In this document: positions 40,440-50,940 of the stretch, piece after piece | Numbering within the stretch: position 1 is the first letter of the stretch | Layout: each line of letters begins with the position of its first letter | From: a virus | Virus record (IMG/VR): IMGVR_UViG_3300030106_004741 | Location: 1-62,378 of that record | Reading direction: 5' to 3' (one strand) | DNA length: 62,378 nucleotides | Notes under the pieces: generated by a model | Told to the model about the DNA's origin: nothing | The model's database searches: none | Seen by the model: only the letters and a program-made list of their open reading frames with translations | Translations under genes and position numbers: made by a program

Positions 40440-43400
40440 ATGGATTATTTAAGTCAATTATATGAATGGATATCATCCAAAGATGATAGTTATCAAGCAA
40501 GGTATTCATTTGAAGAGTTTTCTGATAAAATGCAAGACCCCGCCTATGCAGCTGAAATGCATGAGTGGATAAGTGGTATAGATAAAAGTTTTGCTAGTAG
40601 ACGCCCTTTAGATGATTTTATAGAAACCGTAAAAAAAAAAGACGATACAAAACTTTCTCTTTCTACTTCAGAGGGGATGCAGTCGGCATTAGATTCAAAA
40701 GATGGTTCTTCGGATTCCTCCGTCAAAAAAACAACCCTAGACCCTCAAAAAGAAATTGATTTTCAAGAGTGGTGGAACACCAACCCTGAAGTTTTAACAT
40801 GGAAAGATTCTTACACTAAAAGAACGGGCAACCCTCCTGATGTAGAGTCTAATGAAGAAGATTACCGACTCGCTTTTCAAAAGGGTGTTGTTCCTCAGTT
40901 AAATGAAGAGAGTGGGCAACCCGAGTGGGGAGATTATGGATTTAATCCCCAATTAAATGAAACAGTAACAGAAACAGAAACGGTTTCTCCTGCGGTAGAT
41001 GATGCTAATAATCAAGACGGGGAAGAAAAAGATTTTTTCGAAACATCTCTAGATGTAATTAATCAAGACCTTATTGGAACACGAGAAGAAAATGTGGTTG
41101 CAGAAATGAATTATCATTTTAAAGATTACGGTTTTGATTTTGAGGAAATAAGTATTGGCGATGCCATGAAGGTTAAAGCTAAAAATGGTAAGGAAATAAC
41201 AATAGACTTAGACCCCGACTTAAGCATATTAGGGGTATCGTTAATTGGAAGGGGTAAGAAAAAAACTAAAGAGTCTGAAAAATTACGTCAGTTTTTAAGA
41301 GATAATAGAGAAGAGTCAGAGTTTCTTACTAATACTGAACGAGGATATAAGTTAAATGAGCAGAAGTTTAGAAACGAACAAGATATTAAATTAAGAACCT
41401 CGTTATTTAATGAAGAGTCAAACGCCTTTAAAGATGAGGTTCAATCATTTGTTAAAGATAGAAATGACTTTGAACGCAAACGACAACAAATGTTAACATG
41501 GAATCAATCTAAAATTAATGAAAACAGAGAGGAGTGGGATTTATATCAGGAAGAATCTAAAGCTATTGAAAATAGACGCTTGAAATTAGTGCAACAAGAA
41601 AAAAACTTTAGAAAAAGGGGAGGAGAGTTAGATAAACTTGTGGGAGAATGGACGGAAATGGAAGCTGAAAAGGGTAGTTGGTTAGGTGGTTTATATAATG
41701 CTTTTTTAGATGGTTCAGCTCGTATTTCTGCCAACACAATGAATATAATGGCAGACATTGGTATTGCTATTGGTGGGGGTAAAGATGTTACGGATGAGAT
41801 GATATCGCTTGCACTTAGAGATGGTAAAATTACTCAAGAACAATTAAATGAAATTTATGCCAACAATCCTGAAGAAAAATTTAAACCCAAATATGATAAA
41901 AATGGGAAAATGATTAGAGATGATGGAAGAAGTTATTTAATTGGTGAAGCTACCGAGCGTCACACTATGCTTCATGGACAAAACCAACTTGATGATAAAC
42001 GAACAGAAAAAATCAATAAAGAAATTAGAGATTTATTAACCACCAACGATATTCAAAACTACACAAGTCAAATCAGAGACCTACAGAAAAAAAGTCTTAA
42101 ATATGATAATGTAGAAAGGATTCCCGTGCTAGATGCTGACGGTAAACCTATGAAAGTAAAGTATCCTGACGGAGAAAGAACAATGTATGTGTCGCAAGTA
42201 AAAGATGAACGTAATCCTTTTTCTTTAGCAGTAACCGCCCAAAACCAAGATATGAGTATGGGTATGGTAGATGCCACACGAAAAGGGTTAAGGTGGGCTG
42301 TAGGAGATTCAGAAACCACAGGAGAATGGACAGATTTAAAGAAAGAAGGTTTTTGGGGTGGTGCATTATTAGGATTAATGGAATCTGTTCCCGCCATGTT
42401 GGGAGGTAATAATGCTGCGGGGTGGGCTCAAAGAACTGCCCAAATGTATTCGCAAGTGTCGGACCATGTTATGGAAGAGATGCAAAATGACCCTGACTTC
42501 GCTAATATCAGTGAGAATGAAAAGTATGCCGTAACTGTACCTTTAGGTATAGTGGTGGGGGGACTAGAAGCTATTGGATTAAGAAACGTAATGAAGCAAA
42601 GTGGTTTGGTAAACAAAATTGTTTTAAGAGTAATGAATAAATCTCCTAAAGGGGCAACGCCTAAAACCTTTCAGGAACTTGTTACTAAAGAAATAGACAG
42701 CATGGTGGCGAGAGGTGTTATAACGGTAGGGGCAGCGGGTATGGCGGAATTTGAAACAGGGTTTTTACAAGAAGGTGCAGATATAGCTATTAAAGAAATT
42801 TATAATTCTGTTAAAGAAAAAGACATGTTTGATACCCCTGAAACATTTGGAGAGGTAGTTGGACAAATGTTATATGCGGGAGGTCAAGAAATGGTAGGAG
42901 GTTTAATTTTAGGTGTTCCTGGGGGAATAGGTAATGCCTTAACTACTTATGATTTTTCTAAACTAGATGAATCACAATGGAAAATTTTTGAAGAAATAAA
43001 TAAGTCAGAAAAAAGTCAATCAGATTATTTTACTTTTTTTGTCCAAGATATTAAACAAAAAATTTTAAAGGGTGAGCTTACTAAAAAAGAAGGAGATAAA
43101 ATACTTAATGATTTTAATAAGGTATCAGGAGTATATTCCCAACTCCCCCAAGATGTTACTTCAGAACAAAAGAAACAGTTATTAGGGTTACTCTTAAGAA
43201 AACAAGACCTACAAGAACAGATAGCTAATAAAGATAAAACATTAGTAAAAAAAGAATTAGCAGAAATAGAAAGTATAAATAGTAGAATGGAAAATATTTT
43301 ACAAACAGATACTACCACTGAAACAAAAACAGATACCGCTCCCACGGAACAGCAGGTTGACACTACCCTAGACCCTGCCACACAACAAGAAACACAAACC

Positions 43401-46400
43401 GAAACAGAAACACAACAAGAACCTTTAACCCAAGAACAAAAAGATGTAGACGCGTTTTTTGGTGAAGAGGTTTCAGATAATCAAGTTAATGTAAATGAAA
43501 AAATTGTTATTAACCAAGGTGCTCCCGTAGAAGGAAGTCCTCAGTCTACTGATTTAAACACCTTTAAGCAAACCTTAAACAATGTTCAGAAAAGTGTAGT
43601 TAATTTGGCAGAAAAAGGTTTAAGTGCTATTTCTACTATTGCCCCCAATATCAAAATGGTAGTTCACACTACTCAAGATGCGTATGGTCAAAACGTAAGT
43701 GATGCTATGTCTAGAGGTGAATATAATCCTGAAACAGGTGTTATTCATATCAATTTGTCTAAAGCTAATTTAACTACCGTTCCCCATGAAATTTTTCATG
43801 CAGTGGTTGTGACCAAAACTCAAACGGACGCAGAGGCATCTGCCCTCACCAAAGCAATGATGAATGCAGTACGAAAGACTATTACTACGGGGCAAAAAAG
43901 TTTATTAGACAAAATTGAAGCCCATGCTTCAAAATATGAATCTGATTTAGTTAATGAAGAACAATTAGCAGAGTTAATGGGTATACTTGCAAGTGAATTT
44001 AAAACATTAAGTAAACCTCAAAAATCTGCAGTTATGTCTTGGATAAAAAATCTAGGACAAAAACTAGGTTTTAAAATGGATTTTATTAATCAATTAACTA
44101 AAAATGAAGAAGCTGTTATAGATTTATTAAATACCATGGCAAAGAAAATAAGTTCAGGAGAAGTTATTAGTGATGCCGATGTAGAAGGTTTAGGGGGAGG
44201 AAGGGTGAGAGAAACTGAAGATAAAAAAACACAAGAAAAAAGACAACCAAAACAGCAAAAAGCTCCAAAGGATTTAACCTTTGAAGAATATATAAAAAGA
44301 AACACTCGACAACAAAAAGAAGAAGTGGCTGCCGAAAAGTTTAACCTAGACGAACTAGAGGTGATTTCTAAGGGGGGTTCAGTAAGAATAGTATATCAAC
44401 ACCCTACTGACCCCAATAAAGTTATTAAAGTGGCTACAAGCCCACGAGGACTAGAACAAAATGCAAGTGTAGGGTTTGGAGATTTTAATATATTGGATGG
44501 AAGAATAGCTGAACTCTTCGAAAAGGGATTAGATTATATAGTGGTAGAAAAAGTTTCACGAAATGATAAAGTTGTAAATAAGTATTTAAAAGGATTAAAG
44601 TCGGCATATCAAGAGAATGGGGTAGACAGGTTTGGTAATGTTGCTCCTATAGTGCAAGAAATAATGCAAGATAAAGGGTTAATAGACTTTTTAAATTATA
44701 ATCTTTTATGGGGTGATTTTCTTGCTACTAGAAATTGGGGGGTGAGAACAGATGGTGAAGTAGTATTAGTAGATGAAGGAGCTTTAAATGATAAAGTATT
44801 TTATCGTTCTAAAATAGAAGAGTGGGCTCAAAAAGAATGGCAACAGGTAAAAGATAGAAAAAGAAAAACAAGACAACAACAACTTAACTTGTTTGACCAA
44901 CAAAACGAACAAACTCCTGATGCAGAATTTAACCCATCTAATTTCTATGAACAAAAAATAAAAGAATACAAAGGCGATACATATCGTGCCGCCTTAGCCA
45001 CGCAAGCAGAAGTAGACAGAAGAGAACAGGGTAGAAAGAAAGTAGAACAACCTCGTAGACCTAAACAAAAAACAATCCAAGAGGTTTTAACCTACTTTAA
45101 CATGAGCCCGAGTGGTTTTATAAATAAACAAAACACAGTAGAATATGTGCAAAGGTTTTTACCCGAAGGATATAAAGCTGTTCGTTCTAAAACCACTTAT
45201 GATGGTTACGGAGGAGGAATTTTTGTGGTAAATAGAAATGGAAGAAGGGTTAAGCCCACACAAAGAAAAACTAGATATCAAAAAGATATGGTTGTTCCTA
45301 ACTCTGGTGGTAAAACTATATTAGATTATTTTGTAGAAGGATTAGAAAACAATTTTAGTAGAAGTGCTATTGTAGATTATCTTACAAGAAGAAAGGGGGT
45401 TTTAATGAGAGATATAAAAAATGTTCTTAAAATATCTAAATCAGACACCAAGTTGTTAGAGTCTATAAAACTATTACCTAAAAGTTTTGGTGATGTAAAA
45501 GGAGGATTAAAAAGTGGGATTGCTTTGTTTAATAGAGTTATGGCCTATAGGCAAAGACTTATAGATAGAAACAAAGATGGTAGGGTGAAAAGAAAATTGA
45601 GTGAAACAGAGATAAACGAAAAGACGATGGATTTTTTAGAGTCACAACCTGAATACAAAGGTGAGTCGGCTACTTATAAAAAAGGAAAAGATACTAAAAC
45701 AAGAAAAGGTTTATCTAAACTTCAAATGTTAATGCAAGTAGAACTTCAAAAAAACTTTGGTAAACGAACCACGAGAGAAGTGGGGAATAAAATGAGGAGG
45801 TTAAAAATGATGTTAGACGGAATGAGAAGGGGTAGAAGTGATTTAAATAAAATCAAAAGAGAAGTAAGAAACTTTATGAGAATAGCTTTGCCTCCAGGAA
45901 TGTATACTAAACCTGAGGTTTTAAAACTTGTGAGAAAGTTAGAATTAGCTAATGCCAATAACATTGACAATATTATTAAAGAAATAAATGAGATTGCTAT
46001 AAAGAAAAATGTAGACATGCTTTCTAAAGAAGTGACTGACTTGTTGAACGGCAAGTATGAACAAACACTAGGGGGTAGAAAAAGAGGATATAAAGTAGAT
46101 ACTAGAGCTAAAGAAATTTTAAAGAAAATTAAAAAAGCGTTTCAAGGAACGGCAAAATCTACAGCCGTAGAGATTGCAGCAGATAATGCAGCTCTACAAA
46201 CAAGGTATGATGAACTTTCACAAAAACAATCTTTAACTGAACAAGAAATAGATGAAATGGCATCACTTCAAATTATGATTGAATTAAACAATTCAAGATT
46301 AATGTTAGATAATAATGTGCATAAATTAACTTCACTCGGCTCAGTAGTAGAACAACTTGCAGATGTGATTGTTGGGGGGAAACAAAGACTTAACGAGTCA

Positions 46401-48953
46401 ATTAAGGCACAACATAAAGAATATCGTAGTCAATTTGCAGAAGCGTTCTATGATATTACGGGAGTAAAACTTCCTATTGAACAACTTGAATTAGCAGAAG
46501 TCCAATATGAAAACAACCCAACGGAAGAAAATCAAACCAAGTTACAAGAGGCACAGGATATTTATGATGAAACTATTAATAAAAACAAAAGAGAAATTAG
46601 TCAGAAAAATGATGCAAAAAAAGTGGCAGCGAGAGTTAAAAAACTTATGGGTAGTATTTTAAATGGTATAGGAAACATATTTCACTCTCATGAAGCCCTA
46701 GATGGTTTGATGGACAAAATCTCTATGTTGCCTGGGAAAATGTTTGAAGGAAAAATGCAAACCCTTGTTACAGAGAGAGTAGATGCAGCAAGCAGAGAAT
46801 TTAAGGGGAGAAAATTAGAGATAGAAAAATTGTTGCAAGATAAAATGAAAGAAGTGTTTGGGAAGAGATGGAAGAAAATAATGGCAGAAAACCGTCAAGA
46901 AAAACAAACAGGCATATACCTCGACCCTGAAGCAGTGAATCAGGCACAAGTAAAATATGACACCGACCCAACAAAAGAAAACTTAAAGAACTTAAATAAA
47001 GTAAAAGCAAAACAGGAACTTATACTAAGTCAAGAACAAATGTATTATTACTACAACCAATACAAAGACCCTGCAAACCAAGGGACTTTTGAGGTGATGT
47101 ATGGTAAAGACTATAAGAGAGTAATGGAGGAAATGACAAATAAACTTACACCTGAAACAAAAGCATTTGCAGATTTTCAGGTAGATGTATTATTCCCTGC
47201 CTTGTATGAACATTATAATAAAACATACCAAAAAATCTATAGAACAAACATGCCTTATAATGAGTTTTACGCAGGTAAAATGTACAGAGATGTCGAAATG
47301 AAACCTTTAGACTTGTTGGGAGGTGATATAAGTGGAACTTCTGTAGGGGCTTCATCTACTTTAGCGAGGGTGCAAAACACTAATCCAATCCAAAAGATGA
47401 ATGGAACAGATGTGTTGTTAACCTATATTAATGACATGGAGTATTTTTCTGCCTATGCCGTTCCTGTACGAGATATTAATAAACTTTTTAGTAACACCAC
47501 CATTTCTAATAGTATTAAAGATATTCACGGCAAAACCACTAACACCTTAATTCAAGATGCTATTAAAAAAATAGCTAATAAAGGGGTTAGAACCGATATG
47601 ACTAACTTTGCAATCAGTCACATGAACGATGTGTTTATTTTGTCTAGATTAGGTATTAACCCTGTGGTAATGCTTAAACAATTAACCTCGTTTATTACCT
47701 ACGCTAACGACATTGGTTTTATAAACTACGCGAAGTATGGTATGAAGAATATCACTCAAGTAAAACAAACTTGGAAAGAAATTAGAGATAACTCTGTGTA
47801 CATGCAAGACAGAAGAAATAATGGTATCATGAAAGCTATAGAGAGTTATAGTGAAAAAAGTATGCAAGAGTTTGTCCCCACTTGGTTTATGAGTGAATCT
47901 TTAGGGGCTCAAAAAGAATGGCTTACAAACTTCTTAATGTTTACCACCAAGTTTGGTGATAGGACAGCCATTATGGTTGGGGGTATGCCTAATTATTTAT
48001 ACTACAAAGCAGAGTTTAAGAAGAAAAACCCACAAGCAACAGAACAGCAAGCGATAGATTATGCTATTGTAAAGTTTGAGAAAGACACCAAAAGAACTCA
48101 ACAGTCAGGTGATTTACAGGATAAGGATATTATGCAAACAGGAAATCCTGTCGTAAGAGCTCTTAATATGTTTATGACAACACCTAAACAATACTTAAGA
48201 AAAGAAATACAAGGTTTTAGAAATTTAGGTAGAAAGATTGCGGCGATGGACACGAAGGCAGGAAAGGGTACGGTATTGGAAAATTTAAGAACCGTAGGCA
48301 TGTATCATGTGGTAATGCCTGTGTTCTTCCAATGGGTTGCACTTGGTATGCCTGGATTATTGAGGGGGGTTGAAGATGAAGATAAAGAAGACTTGTTACG
48401 AGCAGGGATAATTGGAAACTTAAATGCCTTATTTATTTTAGGAGAAGCGGTTAATATGGCGGGAGATTTCTTTACGGGAAAACCTTATGCAGGAGAAAGT
48501 GCAAAGTCAGTGGGTATTTTAAACATTGCATCAAGACTAACCAAGATGGCAAAAAGAGCCGAGGCAGCCAAAAGTGAAGAAAAGAAAAAAGAATTATGGA
48601 TGAATTTTTATTTAGAACTATCTACGCTATCAGGAATGCCTGTGCCACAAGTTAAAAAATTATGGACTAATTACAGTAAGTTATATGGAGAAAGTGTGCC
48701 TCCTGGAGAAGCAATAATGAGATTATTTAATTACTCTGAATGGCAAATACAAGGTGGGCAACTAAAGAGTGCAGAAAAAGAAGGTGGTATAAAATTAAGA
48801 AAAAAAGAAATGGAGGAGTTTGCACCAGATTTATATGAATTAAAATACGACAATAAACCTGGGGCTGTAATAGAGTTAGAGGAAATGCAAAAAGAATTTG
48901 AAGCAGAGGAGGATATAAGAAGACGAGAGATATTAGAACAAATGTTTGAGTAG
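40440..48953 (+). CDS. Giant polyvalent internal virion protein (zincin motif, kinase-like region, LPD38-like end)
   Basis: 2837 residues. The first 70 residues contain YEWIS-type internal repeats. HEIFH at about 1116-1120 is a gluzincin metal motif in TTVPHEIFHAVVV. Residues about 1305-1450 (VRIVYQHPTDPNKVIKVAT, then LLWGDFLATRNWGV and VLVDEGAL) resemble a protein-kinase fold: an N-lobe Lys, a catalytic Asp loop and a DFG-like Asp. Long helical regions follow, and the end (about 2390-2620, DVFILSRLGINPVVMLKQLT and later FMTTPKQYLRKEI) resembles the LPD38 domain of polyvalent proteins. Such proteins are injected with DNA and disarm host defences. Each domain call is by motif. Confidence 0.7.
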   Translation: MDYLSQLYEWISSKDDSYQARYSFEEFSDKMQDPAYAAEMHEWISGIDKSFASRRPLDDFIETVKKKDDTKLSLSTSEGMQSALDSKDGSSDSSVKKTTLDPQKEIDFQEWWNTNPEVLTWKDSYTKRTGNPPDVESNEEDYRLAFQKGVVPQLNEESGQPEWGDYGFNPQLNETVTETETVSPAVDDANNQDGEEKDFFETSLDVINQDLIGTREENVVAEMNYHFKDYGFDFEEISIGDAMKVKAKNGKEITIDLDPDLSILGVSLIGRGKKKTKESEKLRQFLRDNREESEFLTNTERGYKLNEQKFRNEQDIKLRTSLFNEESNAFKDEVQSFVKDRNDFERKRQQMLTWNQSKINENREEWDLYQEESKAIENRRLKLVQQEKNFRKRGGELDKLVGEWTEMEAEKGSWLGGLYNAFLDGSARISANTMNIMADIGIAIGGGKDVTDEMISLALRDGKITQEQLNEIYANNPEEKFKPKYDKNGKMIRDDGRSYLIGEATERHTMLHGQNQLDDKRTEKINKEIRDLLTTNDIQNYTSQIRDLQKKSLKYDNVERIPVLDADGKPMKVKYPDGERTMYVSQVKDERNPFSLAVTAQNQDMSMGMVDATRKGLRWAVGDSETTGEWTDLKKEGFWGGALLGLMESVPAMLGGNNAAGWAQRTAQMYSQVSDHVMEEMQNDPDFANISENEKYAVTVPLGIVVGGLEAIGLRNVMKQSGLVNKIVLRVMNKSPKGATPKTFQELVTKEIDSMVARGVITVGAAGMAEFETGFLQEGADIAIKEIYNSVKEKDMFDTPETFGEVVGQMLYAGGQEMVGGLILGVPGGIGNALTTYDFSKLDESQWKIFEEINKSEKSQSDYFTFFVQDIKQKILKGELTKKEGDKILNDFNKVSGVYSQLPQDVTSEQKKQLLGLLLRKQDLQEQIANKDKTLVKKELAEIESINSRMENILQTDTTTETKTDTAPTEQQVDTTLDPATQQETQTETETQQEPLTQEQKDVDAFFGEEVSDNQVNVNEKIVINQGAPVEGSPQSTDLNTFKQTLNNVQKSVVNLAEKGLSAISTIAPNIKMVVHTTQDAYGQNVSDAMSRGEYNPETGVIHINLSKANLTTVPHEIFHAVVVTKTQTDAEASALTKAMMNAVRKTITTGQKSLLDKIEAHASKYESDLVNEEQLAELMGILASEFKTLSKPQKSAVMSWIKNLGQKLGFKMDFINQLTKNEEAVIDLLNTMAKKISSGEVISDADVEGLGGGRVRETEDKKTQEKRQPKQQKAPKDLTFEEYIKRNTRQQKEEVAAEKFNLDELEVISKGGSVRIVYQHPTDPNKVIKVATSPRGLEQNASVGFGDFNILDGRIAELFEKGLDYIVVEKVSRNDKVVNKYLKGLKSAYQENGVDRFGNVAPIVQEIMQDKGLIDFLNYNLLWGDFLATRNWGVRTDGEVVLVDEGALNDKVFYRSKIEEWAQKEWQQVKDRKRKTRQQQLNLFDQQNEQTPDAEFNPSNFYEQKIKEYKGDTYRAALATQAEVDRREQGRKKVEQPRRPKQKTIQEVLTYFNMSPSGFINKQNTVEYVQRFLPEGYKAVRSKTTYDGYGGGIFVVNRNGRRVKPTQRKTRYQKDMVVPNSGGKTILDYFVEGLENNFSRSAIVDYLTRRKGVLMRDIKNVLKISKSDTKLLESIKLLPKSFGDVKGGLKSGIALFNRVMAYRQRLIDRNKDGRVKRKLSETEINEKTMDFLESQPEYKGESATYKKGKDTKTRKGLSKLQMLMQVELQKNFGKRTTREVGNKMRRLKMMLDGMRRGRSDLNKIKREVRNFMRIALPPGMYTKPEVLKLVRKLELANANNIDNIIKEINEIAIKKNVDMLSKEVTDLLNGKYEQTLGGRKRGYKVDTRAKEILKKIKKAFQGTAKSTAVEIAADNAALQTRYDELSQKQSLTEQEIDEMASLQIMIELNNSRLMLDNNVHKLTSLGSVVEQLADVIVGGKQRLNESIKAQHKEYRSQFAEAFYDITGVKLPIEQLELAEVQYENNPTEENQTKLQEAQDIYDETINKNKREISQKNDAKKVAARVKKLMGSILNGIGNIFHSHEALDGLMDKISMLPGKMFEGKMQTLVTERVDAASREFKGRKLEIEKLLQDKMKEVFGKRWKKIMAENRQEKQTGIYLDPEAVNQAQVKYDTDPTKENLKNLNKVKAKQELILSQEQMYYYYNQYKDPANQGTFEVMYGKDYKRVMEEMTNKLTPETKAFADFQVDVLFPALYEHYNKTYQKIYRTNMPYNEFYAGKMYRDVEMKPLDLLGGDISGTSVGASSTLARVQNTNPIQKMNGTDVLLTYINDMEYFSAYAVPVRDINKLFSNTTISNSIKDIHGKTTNTLIQDAIKKIANKGVRTDMTNFAISHMNDVFILSRLGINPVVMLKQLTSFITYANDIGFINYAKYGMKNITQVKQTWKEIRDNSVYMQDRRNNGIMKAIESYSEKSMQEFVPTWFMSESLGAQKEWLTNFLMFTTKFGDRTAIMVGGMPNYLYYKAEFKKKNPQATEQQAIDYAIVKFEKDTKRTQQSGDLQDKDIMQTGNPVVRALNMFMTTPKQYLRKEIQGFRNLGRKIAAMDTKAGKGTVLENLRTVGMYHVVMPVFFQWVALGMPGLLRGVEDEDKEDLLRAGIIGNLNALFILGEAVNMAGDFFTGKPYAGESAKSVGILNIASRLTKMAKRAEAAKSEEKKKELWMNFYLELSTLSGMPVPQVKKLWTNYSKLYGESVPPGEAIMRLFNYSEWQIQGGQLKSAEKEGGIKLRKKEMEEFAPDLYELKYDNKPGAVIELEEMQKEFEAEEDIRRREILEQMFE

Positions 48954-48954
48954 T

Positions 48955-49095
48955 ATGCCTTTTAGAAGTGAATCACAAAAAAAATGGATGTATGCCAATA
49001 AACCAACGATGGCACGCAAGTGGCAACAAGAAACCCCTAAAGGCACGGATTTGCCCCTATATGCATCTAAAAACAAAAAAATCAAAAAAAAATAA
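48955..49095 (+). CDS. Small conserved phage protein (FRSESQKKWMYANKP type)
   Basis: 46 residues: MPFRSESQKKWMYANKPTMA, then TPKGTDLPLYASKN and a lysine tail. This short helix-turn-helix-like pattern with W-M-x-A-N-x-P and TPKG-x-x-LP is very common in phages and is of unknown function. It is the last gene of the plus arm, one base after the giant protein's stop. Confidence 0.65.
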   Translation: MPFRSESQKKWMYANKPTMARKWQQETPKGTDLPLYASKNKKIKKK

Positions 49096-49102
49096 GCCCA
49101 TA

Positions 49103-49120
49103 AGTGTCTTCTAAGACACT
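49103..49120. repeat. Palindrome AGTGTCTT-CT-AAGACACT (copy 4 of family)
   Basis: Perfect eight-base arms at the convergent end of the two arms. On the minus strand a run of about nine T follows ten bases later, so it may serve as a bidirectional terminator. Confidence 0.7.
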
Positions 49121-49150
49121 ATCTCGCGGTAGGTAAGGGTATTATATCCC

Positions 49151-49564
49151 CTAAAATTTAACATATTTAAATGGCTTGGGGTCTTCAAAATAAACCATTA
49201 ACTCCTTGTCATTAACGGCTTCATCTCTCACTTCAGTTCTACCACCCCATCTCATTTCACCCACTAATTCGGGAACTTTAGCGTATATAATCCCATCTTC
49301 ACAAGCCCACATAATAATAGGGTTTAGTCTTTTGTCACACAACTTAACTAATTTTCTGGCAGCCACATACAGGGGGAAAGAATCTTTTAACAAACAACTC
49401 TTTCCTTTAACTTCCGCGTAGGCACATATTTTATTATTTGAATCGAAAATTCTAAAGTCAATATCATTAGGTCCTAGTTTTTTATAACTACCCTTAAACA
49501 AACCCACAAACTTCTTTATAGCTTTTAATTCTCTTTTTAAATCTTCGTTATTTTCGTATCTCAT
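49151..49564 (-). CDS. PD-(D/E)XK nuclease-like protein
   Basis: 137 residues from the ATG at 49564, which overlaps the upstream TGA (ATGA); a longer frame would run into the phosphoesterase gene. NDIDFRIFDSNNKICAYAEV followed by KGK has the spacing D-x(n)-E-x-K of restriction-like nucleases. Could process recombination or packaging intermediates. Last gene of the minus arm. Confidence 0.6.
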   Translation of the reverse strand: MRYENNEDLKRELKAIKKFVGLFKGSYKKLGPNDIDFRIFDSNNKICAYAEVKGKSCLLKDSFPLYVAARKLVKLCDKRLNPIIMWACEDGIIYAKVPELVGEMRWGGRTEVRDEAVNDKELMVYFEDPKPFKYVKF

Positions 49565-50280
49565 AATTCCATTAAACAATTTATAGCTGTGTGTCCTCCT
49601 AATACTACCCCACATCCGATTGCTTGTTTTTTGAAATGTTTGGCGTAGGCGGCGGCGTACGAACCTCCGTCAATCCCACATCCCACCTGCATCCCAAAGA
49701 CACGAAAGTTTCTTCCCACTAACCACTCGGTGTAACATTGGGTATGGATATGACCCTGCACGGTGGACATCATATCGTTTTTTGCCTTGGTCCTCGCTGT
49801 CCCCCCTTCTCCATGAACATACTGAACATTATCATATACTATTCTTTCCACCCAATTCCAATTAGTTCCAAGAACTTCATTGTAACTTTTAATCCATTGT
49901 TTAGGAACATCAGAGTCGAAGGCCTTCCTCATTATCATCCGGTCATGGTTTCCGATGAGAACATCAGCCACAGGAAATGCCTTATTCCATTTTGCAACCT
50001 CTTCAATAGCATATTCGAGTTCTGTTCCCCCCGACATGCCATTCGGGTCTGTTTGATGGAAAGAGCTATAGTGATTATCTAAAATATCTCCTATAAAAAT
50101 TACTTGATTACAGTTGTGTTTAGCATAAATATCTTTACAAAAATCTAAATAACCCTCTAAACAAAAGGGGGCATGAATATCTCCTATAACGAGGATACGT
50201 CTTTCGTTTTTAGTAAAATATTCAAATGCAGTTTTTTTATTGCCTTTAAGGCGGGGTCTAAAGTCGGAATTAAATTTCAT
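49561..50280 (-). CDS. Calcineurin-like metallophosphoesterase
   Basis: 239 residues with the full motif set in order: GDIHAPF (~33), GDILDNHYSS (~64), GNHDR (~109), HGEGG (~155) and GHIHT (~176). Two-metal phosphoesterase, commonly found next to replication genes in phages; the substrate could be a nucleotide, a DNA end or RNA. Overlaps both neighbours. Confidence 0.85.
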   Translation of the reverse strand: MKFNSDFRPRLKGNKKTAFEYFTKNERRILVIGDIHAPFCLEGYLDFCKDIYAKHNCNQVIFIGDILDNHYSSFHQTDPNGMSGGTELEYAIEEVAKWNKAFPVADVLIGNHDRMIMRKAFDSDVPKQWIKSYNEVLGTNWNWVERIVYDNVQYVHGEGGTARTKAKNDMMSTVQGHIHTQCYTEWLVGRNFRVFGMQVGCGIDGGSYAAAYAKHFKKQAIGCGVVLGGHTAINCLMEL

Positions 50281-50467
50281 CTTCTAATGATTCTAATATC
50301 TCTTTACACCTCTTTATCAAAACTTTAGTTTCTTTCCTGCACTTATCATACTCTTTATCCATAAAGCTCTCATATAATTCGTCAGTGGCGGTGTGAATTT
50401 CATTAGTGATATAGTTAATATGCTCTATACGTTCTAATTCATAAACAGATATTTTGTTAATGGACAT
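50270..50467 (-). CDS. Small helical protein
   Basis: 65 residues, predicted helical hairpin with heptads (HINYITNEIHTATDELYESF, then LIKRCKEILESLEDEI). Overlaps the phosphoesterase start by 11 bases. Unknown function. Confidence 0.55.
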   Translation of the reverse strand: MSINKISVYELERIEHINYITNEIHTATDELYESFMDKEYDKCRKETKVLIKRCKEILESLEDEI

Positions 50468-50499
50468 GATTTATTTATTAAACCCCTTTGTTTCATGTC

Positions 50500-50940
50500 T
50501 TACATCTTACTTTCGATGTACATTACCTTGCTTTCTTTAAGTTTTTTTACTTTTAATTCTAGTTCTCTGTTGCGTAAATATAGGTTTTTATTTTCTTTTT
50601 GGAGTAAAATCAGTTCTTTTTTCAACTCAAACTCGTTCATTTGCGTATAAATAATAGAGGAACTTTGCATTTGTTCATAAATTTGTTCATAAGTTTCGGC
50701 AAAATCTTTATCTATTTTGTAGAACCATTCGAAGTTGTTAAAATAATTTAAAATCGTCGCATGGTTTAAATTTAACATCTTACTAATAGCAAAACAACCA
50801 AAACCCCTTTTCTCCATAAGTTTAGAAAAAAGACATCGTGCTTTTATATAGGGGGTGTTTCGACATTTTTCGGTTAGTTTTAAATTAAATTTTCTCTCTA
50901 ATAAGTCTTTAGCGTTTTTTGCTTCTGCTGTTAATTTCAT
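50500..50940 (-). CDS. DnaA domain-IV-like DNA-binding protein
   Basis: 146 residues. YIKARCLFSKLMEKRGFGCF, then AISKMLNLNHATILNYFNN, is the helix-turn-helix of DnaA domain IV (the ARxxxxxL...I...F..NHATI pattern) without any AAA+ domain. The C-terminal half is a coiled coil. It may bind DnaA-box-like sites in the phage or host origin. A second such protein is at 58096. Confidence 0.7.
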   Translation of the reverse strand: MKLTAEAKNAKDLLERKFNLKLTEKCRNTPYIKARCLFSKLMEKRGFGCFAISKMLNLNHATILNYFNNFEWFYKIDKDFAETYEQIYEQMQSSSIIYTQMNEFELKKELILLQKENKNLYLRNRELELKVKKLKESKVMYIESKM

